In this document: positions 58,146 through 64,000 of the stretch, piece after piece
How positions within the stretch are numbered: the first letter of the stretch is position 1
Layout of the letters: every line of letters starts with the position of its first letter
DNA from: Acinetobacter apis
GTDB taxonomy: Bacteria > Pseudomonadota > Gammaproteobacteria > Pseudomonadales > Moraxellaceae
DNA length: 64,000 nucleotides
Assembly (NCBI RefSeq): GCF_900197575.1
Contig: NZ_FZLN01000002.1
Span: 62,001 to 126,000 of the forward strand
Reading direction: 5' to 3'
The notes under the pieces: model-generated
Database searches by the model: none
Told to the model about the DNA's origin: nothing
Seen by the model: only the letters and a program-made list of their open reading frames with translations
Program-made: the position numbers and the translations under genes

Positions 58146-60248
58146 ATGCCAGGCGAAGATGTCAGCCAAGCCAAACAACACTTAAAAATGATTATCGACA
58201 CTTATTTAGATGTTGATGATGTCGTTCGCGTATTGGCTGCCTGTGACTTTGCAGACTTGGCACACAGTGGTATTACACGCAAAAGTGGTGAGCCTTATAT
58301 TCTTCACCCAATTGCTGTGAGCTGTATTCTTGCGCATATGCGTTTAGACACTGAAACTTTAATGGCATCATTACTTCATGATGTGATTGAAGATACTCAA
58401 TTTACTAAAGATGACATTACTGAAAAATTTGGTAAAACAGTAGCTGATCTTGTTGACGGCGTCACTAAGCTGACACATTCAAGCGATAAAGAATTTAATA
58501 AAGCAGCTTCGTTTCGCAAAATTTTACAAGCTACATTACAAGATCCACGTGTCATTATTATTAAATTGGCTGACCGTTATCATAATATGACAACGCTTGA
58601 TGCTTTACGTCCTGAGAAAAGAGCACGTATTGCACAAGAGACCTATGATGTTTTTGTACCGATGGCACGGATTGTCGGTATGAATGAAATCGCAGATAAT
58701 CTTGAATATTTATGCTATCAAAATCTTGATTTAGACTTATTTAACCGAATTCAAGAAGCGCTGCGGCAAACACGACCTCGTCGTTGTCAATACCAACAAG
58801 TGTGGGAAGAAAATTTACATGCCCTACTTCAGCAGTTTAACTTGCAAGGGCAAATCAAGAAAAAAAATAATAATATTGAACTATTAAGACATTTTTTAAA
58901 AAATAAAATTAATTTAGAAGAACTCACCACAAGCCATAACTTTGAAATTATTTTAGATACTATTGCTGACTGTGACCATTTAGTTGAAGTTTTAAAAGCC
59001 AACTTTAAAGTTGTCAGCTTCAAAGACTATATCCGTCGTCCACTGCCTGGTGGCAACCAATTATTAATTTTGACTCTAAAGGGTGAAAAAACCACGCTAA
59101 CACTGACCATTCAAACCAAGCTTATGCAAAAGGCAGCGCGGTTTGGTGTCATTTTAGGTGAAAATGCACCTCAAGCATGTCGTTCAGCAATACAAGCGTC
59201 TATGCAAAACTTAAATACGCTCATTGATACTGACTGTGCAAAAACCACTTTTAACTATTTATTAGATTACCTGCACCAAAAGAAAATTTGGGTCTATACC
59301 CCACATGGTCAGCTTCATGAGCTTCCACAAGGTGCAACCATTGTTGACTTTGCTTATTCAGCAAGCCTATTTTTAGGCAACCATGCCATCGGTGCAAAAG
59401 TTGATGGTGAAGTAAAACCACTGTCTACACCAATTGCTAATGGTCAAGTGATTGAAATAATAACAGATGTATTGGCTTCTCCAAATCCAGATTGGCTAAG
59501 CTTTGTAAATACTCAAAAAGCGCGTCGGGCTATTCAAAGCATTTTGAAAGACCAAGATATTGAAGAGCAGCGTGTCATTGGTAAACAAGCATTAGTACGC
59601 GCATTTAAATTGTTTAATAAAACACTCAGTGATATTTCTGCACACGAGTGGCAAGCGCTTCTTGAATGGCGACGTATTGATCTACCTGAACAGTTATATG
59701 AACAAATTGCTGTGGGTGAGCTTTTACCACAATTGGTTGCCAATCATTTATTTGCCAATGAAGCAGATTGTCCTGAGGAATCACAACGTTTAATACAAGG
59801 CACGGATGGGATTGATATTAAATATGCACGGTGCTGTAATCCTGTGCTTGGTGACCCTATTCGTGGGCATTTGTCTCGTCGTGGTCTAGTAGCACATCGT
59901 TTAGGCTGTTACAACCTATCGCATGAGCAGGAACTGCATCCTGAAAATATTATGCCATTGCATTGGAATAATGATGATAACAGCGATGTTAATTTCCCTG
60001 CTTACTTGTGCATTCATATGGCAATGGATGATGAGCAAATCTCTGAGCTGATTTATCAATGTCGTAAATCGCATATTGGAGTTGAACAAGTTCATCCTGA
60101 AGGCAAAAAAACCTATGTCAATCTTGTCGTCAATAACAGGCAACAAATTGCGCATCTTATTCGTGAGTTACGCATGCATTTTGGTTTTCCACGTATTGTA
60201 AGACAAGATATTCCTGTTGCTATTAATAAAATAAGTCGAGTCAGTTAA
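58146..60248 (+). CDS. spoT: (p)ppGpp hydrolase SpoT with degenerate synthetase domain
   Basis: The 700-residue product is a long RSH protein. The HD hydrolase domain is intact: ILHP (His54), LLHDVIEDT (His78, Asp79, Glu82, Asp83) and KLADRYHNM. The synthetase region (about residues 200-400) lacks recognisable catalytic motifs of SpoT/RelA synthetases, with the G-loop-like segment reading LTIQTKLMQKAARFG where EIQIRT is expected. The TGS domain (VYTPHGQLHELPQGATIVDFAY) and a zinc-finger-type stretch (YARCCNPVLGDPI) and a C-terminal ACT domain are present. This fits reports that Moraxellaceae SpoT works only as a hydrolase; a relA gene elsewhere would supply synthesis. Confidence 0.93.
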   Translation: MPGEDVSQAKQHLKMIIDTYLDVDDVVRVLAACDFADLAHSGITRKSGEPYILHPIAVSCILAHMRLDTETLMASLLHDVIEDTQFTKDDITEKFGKTVADLVDGVTKLTHSSDKEFNKAASFRKILQATLQDPRVIIIKLADRYHNMTTLDALRPEKRARIAQETYDVFVPMARIVGMNEIADNLEYLCYQNLDLDLFNRIQEALRQTRPRRCQYQQVWEENLHALLQQFNLQGQIKKKNNNIELLRHFLKNKINLEELTTSHNFEIILDTIADCDHLVEVLKANFKVVSFKDYIRRPLPGGNQLLILTLKGEKTTLTLTIQTKLMQKAARFGVILGENAPQACRSAIQASMQNLNTLIDTDCAKTTFNYLLDYLHQKKIWVYTPHGQLHELPQGATIVDFAYSASLFLGNHAIGAKVDGEVKPLSTPIANGQVIEIITDVLASPNPDWLSFVNTQKARRAIQSILKDQDIEEQRVIGKQALVRAFKLFNKTLSDISAHEWQALLEWRRIDLPEQLYEQIAVGELLPQLVANHLFANEADCPEESQRLIQGTDGIDIKYARCCNPVLGDPIRGHLSRRGLVAHRLGCYNLSHEQELHPENIMPLHWNNDDNSDVNFPAYLCIHMAMDDEQISELIYQCRKSHIGVEQVHPEGKKTYVNLVVNNRQQIAHLIRELRMHFGFPRIVRQDIPVAINKISRVS

Positions 60249-60276
60249 AGGCTCCATTTTCAAAGGACAATAAGCC

Positions 60277-60660
60277 ATGACAACACGTCAAGTTATTCAT
60301 ACTGACCAAGCTCCTGCGGCAATTGGTACATACTCACAAGCCATACGTGTCGGTGATACAGTATATTTATCAGGACAAATTGGTCTTCACCCTGAACATA
60401 TGCAGCTTGTAGACGGTATTGAAGCGCAAATTCGTCAAGTCTTCGAAAATGTCAAAGCCATTTGTGAAGCTGCAGATGCTACGCTTGCTGATATTGCTAA
60501 ACTGAATATTTTCTTAACAGATTTATCTCACTTTCAATTGGTGAATGAAATTATGGGTGAGTACTTTTCTCAGCCTTATCCTGCACGTGCAGCACTTGGT
60601 GTTGCAAGCTTACCAAAAGGCGCATTGGTTGAAATGGATGGGATTGTTGTACCTCAATAA
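60277..60660 (+). CDS. ridA: RidA family reactive-intermediate deaminase
   Basis: RidA hydrolyses reactive enamine/imine intermediates such as 2-aminoacrylate. The 127-residue product has [24 protein letters not shown], the ...[16 protein letters not shown] segment and the catalytic arginine in [20 protein letters not shown]. It follows spoT by 28 bases and is probably co-transcribed. A terminator lies downstream. Confidence 0.93.
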   Translation: MTTRQVIHTDQAPAAIGTYSQAIRVGDTVYLSGQIGLHPEHMQLVDGIEAQIRQVFENVKAICEAADATLADIAKLNIFLTDLSHFQLVNEIMGEYFSQPYPARAALGVASLPKGALVEMDGIVVPQ

Positions 60661-60679
60661 CATCAAAATAGTGTTTTTT

Positions 60680-60709
60680 AAAAGCTGCCTAAAATGGCAG
60701 CTTTTTTTA
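60680..60709 (+). terminator. Intrinsic terminator after ridA
   Basis: GCTGCC (60684-60689) and GGCAGC (60696-60701) form the stem, flanked by A and T runs. Confidence 0.87.
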
Positions 60710-60753
60710 TTTACTCTACCTATCACATTAACAATTTAATTCGATCAAGAGCA

Positions 60754-60786
60754 TTGACAAACGATAACAATTATCAATATTATAAT
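60754..60786 (+). promoter_or_regulatory. bfd promoter with overlapping Fur-type site
   Basis: TTGACA (60754-60759) and TATTAT (60778-60783) are 18 bases apart. Between and over the -10 box lies GATAACAATTATCAATATT (60763-60781), a good match to the Fur box GATAATGATAATCATTATC. Repression of bfd by Fur-Fe when iron is plentiful is the expected behaviour. Confidence 0.65.
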
Positions 60787-60817
60787 TATTCTAATCACCC
60801 AACTGTGAGTCCGTCTC

Positions 60818-61012
60818 ATGTATGTTTGTTTGTGCCGTGGAATTACTGATCAAGATATTAAGAACGCTATAAACAACGGTAGTGAGAGCTTTCGTCAGAT
60901 TCGTGAAGAACTTGATCTTGGCACATGCTGTGGACGCTGTGTTCCAGAAGCACGACAAATTATCAGTGAAGAATTGGCTCAAATTGCTGCCCGTATATCA
61001 ACTGCAGCATAA
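60818..61012 (+). CDS. bfd: Bacterioferritin-associated ferredoxin
   Basis: Bfd binds bacterioferritin and passes electrons to its haem to release stored iron. The 64-residue product has the four [2Fe-2S] cysteines Cys4, Cys6, Cys38 and Cys41 (MYVCLCRG and TCCGRCVPEA); Cys37 is an extra. The upstream Fur-type site fits expression under iron limitation. The bacterioferritin gene follows by 183 bases in the same direction. Confidence 0.95.
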   Translation: MYVCLCRGITDQDIKNAINNGSESFRQIREELDLGTCCGRCVPEARQIISEELAQIAARISTAA

Positions 61013-61195
61013 CGTATATTAGCTACAAATGAATCCCCTCCTGTGCAGCAAATGATATCTATATAATTGTTTTTGATTCTGATTTCCATTTGCTGTTCAA
61101 AAAACATCTCGCTTTCATCGCCTGTCTTCGCTAGCATACGCATCTATACACTGCCTTTTTTACAGGGCATATAATTTTTGCGGAGAATATAGCCC

Positions 61196-61669
61196 ATGAA
61201 AGGCCATCGTGATGTGATTAATCAACTGAATCAAGTGCTTTATCACCACCTGACAGCAATCAACCAATACTTTTTGCACTCACGTATGTTCAACGATTGG
61301 GGCATTGAGAAACTCGGTTCTATCGAATATAAAGAATCGATCCGCCAAATGAAACATGCAGATAAAGTGATTGAACGGATTTTATTTTTAGAAGGTTTAC
61401 CAAACTTACAGCACTTAGGTAAATTATATATTGGTCAACATACTGTTGAAATCTTGCATTGTGATGTGCGTAAAGTAAAAGAAAATATTGATGTCTTGGT
61501 ATCTTGTATTGAAATCTCTGAAACCAATCAAGATTACGTAACACGTGACATGCTGAAAAAAATATTGGCATCAGAAGAAGAATATTTTGATTGGGCAGAA
61601 ACTCAAATTGATTTAGCTGAAACCATCAGTACTGAAAACTATATTCAAAGTAATCTGAGTAAGGATTAA
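61196..61669 (+). CDS. bfr: Bacterioferritin subunit with degenerate ferroxidase centre
   Basis: The 157-residue product aligns without gaps to bacterioferritin (MKGHRDVINQLNQ, INQYFLHSRMF, RQMKHADKVIERILFLEGLPNLQ). The haem ligand Met52 is present. Of the six ferroxidase ligands only His54 and Glu127 remain: Glu18 is His, Glu51 is Gln, Glu94 is Val and His130 is Tyr, by gap-free alignment with E. coli numbering. Such subunits in Pseudomonas and Neisseria co-assemble with a ferroxidase-competent partner, so a second bfr or ftn gene elsewhere is likely. A GGAG ribosome site lies upstream. Confidence 0.88.
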   Translation: MKGHRDVINQLNQVLYHHLTAINQYFLHSRMFNDWGIEKLGSIEYKESIRQMKHADKVIERILFLEGLPNLQHLGKLYIGQHTVEILHCDVRKVKENIDVLVSCIEISETNQDYVTRDMLKKILASEEEYFDWAETQIDLAETISTENYIQSNLSKD

Positions 61670-61681
61670 GCTCATTACTTT

Positions 61682-61710
61682 AAAAAAGCTGCCTCAAGGC
61701 AGCTTTTTTT
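61682..61710. terminator. Bidirectional terminator after bfr
   Basis: GCTGCC and GGCAGC around TCAA form a tight stem-loop with A and T runs. It separates bfr from the convergent pglL-like gene. Confidence 0.9.
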
Positions 61711-61715
61711 ATGGT

Positions 61716-63347
61716 TTAATTCTGATTCTCTGAACGCTGAGTCAATTGTTTAGGGTCATGTTTCATACGGTATAACCCTTGAATTAAAGTCAATTGATGC
61801 ATTGCCTCTGCACTTTGCCCATTAAATGCTAATAACTGTGCATATTTATATAAATCATAATGCGATGGTGATACCAAAACAGCACGATGAAAATGTAGTA
61901 ACTCTTGAGGTGTCAGATGAGTAAAGCGATCTAAGTAATACCATTCAGTACGTGCTGAATACTCTGTGAGCATGAAAACCTGTGTGGCGGGTTGTTTAGC
62001 CAATCCAGCATCTGTGTGTTTACGTCCATCAGATAAGCCATCTACTGCATGGATGTAATCTCGCCAAATGAGTCCATAAAGCAAAATACAGACAATCAAA
62101 ATACAGGTGTTTACTCCACCTTTCATTTTAAAAGCCACGCTAGATGTGGTTTCTGATTGAATAAACCCCAATAAAAATGCAACAGGTAATAAAAAGTATG
62201 CGTAATTTTGTGGAAACTCTAGCATGGCATGAATAGCAACAGACAAGACAATTAAGCTAGCAATTAGCGTTTCTTTAGAACGAACCACTCGGTTTAATGT
62301 CCACAGCCAATACGCAAAATATGCCAAAATACAAGTGCCTAAAATAATTCCATTCCACACGATAATTTCTAAGACAATATTATGAGCACTATTGGTTCTT
62401 TCGCTGTGCACAACATAATCAGCCCCGACCAATTGCGCCATTCCTGTTTGATTCCATCCATAACCAAGCCAAGGCTGTTCACGAATGGCATATAACATTT
62501 GCTTCCAAATACCAAAACGTGAATGACTTGTGTTGGCACGCTGAACAATATCTGACATTTGTGCTTGAGAAATACCCACATCCACCAATAAGCTATTTAA
62601 ATATGGAATCCACAATAAACAATTGAGGTAAAGTAAAACCCACAATAAAAGATGCTTTTTGCTAAAGTGATAGCGGTCATGCTTGTGTTTCAATAAAAAA
62701 TAACAGCTTAAAACAATACATGCGATCCATGGCGTACGTGATTGGCTCAAAGCAATACAAAATAAGATTATGCCTACACCCAAAGCCGTAAGCCATACAG
62801 GGATACTGCGCTTTTCAAACACATACAATGCGCCCATTAAGCTCATCAGTAAAAATGTTGCCATATTATTAGGCTGAGCAAAGTTTGCATAAGGACGATT
62901 GCCTTTTAGCTCCATCAGTCCCCAAATATTTTTTTCTAAATCAAACCATTGTAAGAGCGCAATGATTGAAGTGATGAAACCCACAATAAACAGCATTAAC
63001 GATATTGCTGTGAATAAGGATCGTTTTTCATAATCTTTTGCCATGTTATGACCCAAGACCACAACCATGCCAAATGCAAATAAATAACTTGATGATAAAA
63101 GCGCTTTGCTAAAATATAGCTCAATTGAAAAACACCACTGTATTAGCGGGATGAGCACTACAAGCATCCAGCCTACTTGTAGCTTTGGCACTTCAAGGGG
63201 TTGGTCATAATACAATGCCAATAGACACATCATACTTGCAAATGCAAACATTTCGCTTGAAAAGGTTAGCCAAGGTGTATAGTGGTCAGGAGACAACCAT
63301 GCCAAGCTAAGTAAAATTGCTGATATCAGTAAAATAAAACGCTGCAT
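61716..63347 (-). CDS. pglL: O-oligosaccharyltransferase, PglL/Wzy-C type
   Basis: The 543-residue product is a polytopic membrane protein with about ten to twelve segments and a large periplasmic loop. The family pattern is present: GNRPYANFAQPNNMATFLLM (PglL_A), then a loop with RFGIWKQMLYAIREQPWLGYGWNQTGMAQ, and HNIVLEIIVWNGIILG with the key histidine, then a soluble C-terminal domain with TPR-like helices. PglL enzymes transfer glycans from lipid to periplasmic proteins such as pilins. It is not adjacent to the pilin genes here, and an O-antigen ligase role is the alternative. The start at 63347 is a choice; a TTG 14 codons earlier is open. Confidence 0.75.
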   Translation of the reverse strand: MQRFILLISAILLSLAWLSPDHYTPWLTFSSEMFAFASMMCLLALYYDQPLEVPKLQVGWMLVVLIPLIQWCFSIELYFSKALLSSSYLFAFGMVVVLGHNMAKDYEKRSLFTAISLMLFIVGFITSIIALLQWFDLEKNIWGLMELKGNRPYANFAQPNNMATFLLMSLMGALYVFEKRSIPVWLTALGVGIILFCIALSQSRTPWIACIVLSCYFLLKHKHDRYHFSKKHLLLWVLLYLNCLLWIPYLNSLLVDVGISQAQMSDIVQRANTSHSRFGIWKQMLYAIREQPWLGYGWNQTGMAQLVGADYVVHSERTNSAHNIVLEIIVWNGIILGTCILAYFAYWLWTLNRVVRSKETLIASLIVLSVAIHAMLEFPQNYAYFLLPVAFLLGFIQSETTSSVAFKMKGGVNTCILIVCILLYGLIWRDYIHAVDGLSDGRKHTDAGLAKQPATQVFMLTEYSARTEWYYLDRFTHLTPQELLHFHRAVLVSPSHYDLYKYAQLLAFNGQSAEAMHQLTLIQGLYRMKHDPKQLTQRSENQN

Positions 63348-63630
63348 GGCATGACAAATAGCAAAAATAAAGGCAGCATTATAGATCAAGTCAGCTTAAA
63401 GATCAGACTTATAGAAAAAAGCATTTAATATCTTTAATCGGCAGTATTTTTTCGGTTACAACACAAATTTAAAGACAGTTGTTCATCTTGAAATTTAAGC
63501 TGCTGTCCAATATATTATAAAAAAATTAAATTTAATTACCTAAGTTTTCTTATTTGTTCACTAAAAACAACATATTGAATGTAATAAACGGTTAGTCTAA
63601 ATACATGACTACGAAAAAGATGATCTCTGT

Positions 63631-64000
63631 ATGAAAATAAAATATGCCTTAATCTGTTGCCTACCCTTTTTAGTCACTGCGTGCCAAAATATGCCTTTTT
63701 CATCTGAACAAAGTAAAATTGCAGTTGCAGAACAACTGACAGCAAAACAGGTCCATGCTTTAGTCGATTACACATGGTCGCATCAGGCAAATCCAAATTT
63801 GCCACCAATTGAAGTCAATTTTGAAGGCGAAAATCGATTTTCTATTGCAACAGGTTGTAATCAGCAAAGTGGTACATGGCAGATTGTTGGTCAAAGGCTA
63901 CAAACAGGTCCTTTACGCTCAACGCTCATGATGTGTGATCCTGCACGTATGGCACAAGAAAAACAATCACAAGCGCTGTTTGGTGATGCTCAGTTACGTG
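63631..64000 (+). CDS. META-domain (HslJ-like) lipoprotein, partial
   Basis: The 3' end lies outside the window. The 123 visible codons encode a lipoprotein signal with lipobox VTAC (Cys18) and a META-like domain: YTWSHQANPNLPPIEVNFEGENRFSIATGCNQQSGTW, then MMCDPARMAQEKQ. HslJ-type META proteins are outer-membrane-linked proteins of poorly known role, induced by heat or toxic compounds. The start is the ATG at 63631. Confidence 0.8.
   Translation, partial: MKIKYALICCLPFLVTACQNMPFSSEQSKIAVAEQLTAKQVHALVDYTWSHQANPNLPPIEVNFEGENRFSIATGCNQQSGTWQIVGQRLQTGPLRSTLMMCDPARMAQEKQSQALFGDAQLR

Overview
The window is a chromosomal segment of a gamma-proteobacterium of the Moraxellaceae, most likely Acinetobacter. 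The evidence is gene content and order (leuCD and leuB beside a LysR regulator, rppH-ptsP, glyQS, rpsP-rimM-trmD-rplS-truB, a fimT-pilVWX-pilY1-pilE cluster of the kind called comB/comC/comE/comF in Acinetobacter baylyi, gmk-rpoZ-spoT), a CraA-like efflux pump, a SpoT with a decayed synthetase domain, and low-GC, A/T-ending codon use. No insertion sequence, integrase, phage gene, CRISPR array or origin is visible. It is mostly core genome with small lineage-specific genes between conserved blocks.

Layout. 1-7 kb: end of truA, infA, then leuC-leuD-(lipoprotein)-leuB on the minus strand with a divergent LysR gene, a HAD phosphatase and rppH. 7-16.5 kb: ptsP, an unrecognised small gene, divergent katG and katA, an MBL-fold hydrolase and a second LysR regulator. 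16.4-22.8 kb: HAD-rluC, a long structured leader and rne, then two identical tRNA-Lys genes. 22.8-34.4 kb: lipoproteins, a PspC protein, glyQS, an alpha/beta hydrolase, a chagasin-like inhibitor, a resolvase-like nuclease divergent from an orphan ParA, an AI-2E transporter and sodC. 34.4-40.7 kb: CraA-type pump, aminopeptidase P, and a divergent D-2-hydroxyglutarate-dehydrogenase-like gene and serA. 40.9-43.6 kb: a two-gene RNA repair cassette (RNA ligase plus HD-Pnk) and about 800 bases of gene-free DNA. 43.6-48.5 kb: two transporters, truB and the rplS-trmD-rimM-rpsP ribosomal operon. 48.6-55.8 kb: the minor pilin/PilY1 operon for type IV pili and probably DNA uptake. 55.9-64 kb: ispH, gmk-rpoZ-spoT-ridA, bfd and a bacterioferritin, a PglL-like O-oligosaccharyltransferase and a partial META-domain lipoprotein.

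How they work together. Several groups make physiological sense: leucine synthesis; peroxide and superoxide defence (katG, katA, sodC); RNA turnover and repair (rppH, rne, the Rnl/HD-Pnk pair); serine synthesis, where the neighbouring FAD enzyme probably recycles the 2-hydroxyglutarate made by SerA; iron storage with a Fur-type site before bfd; and pilus assembly plus glycosylation.

Most worth a second look: the RNA-repair cassette and the empty DNA next to it; a G8 tract exactly at the pilX/pilY1 junction, where loss of one G would fuse the two reading frames; the multi-hairpin rne leader; and a bacterioferritin that has lost most ferroxidase ligands but keeps the haem methionine.
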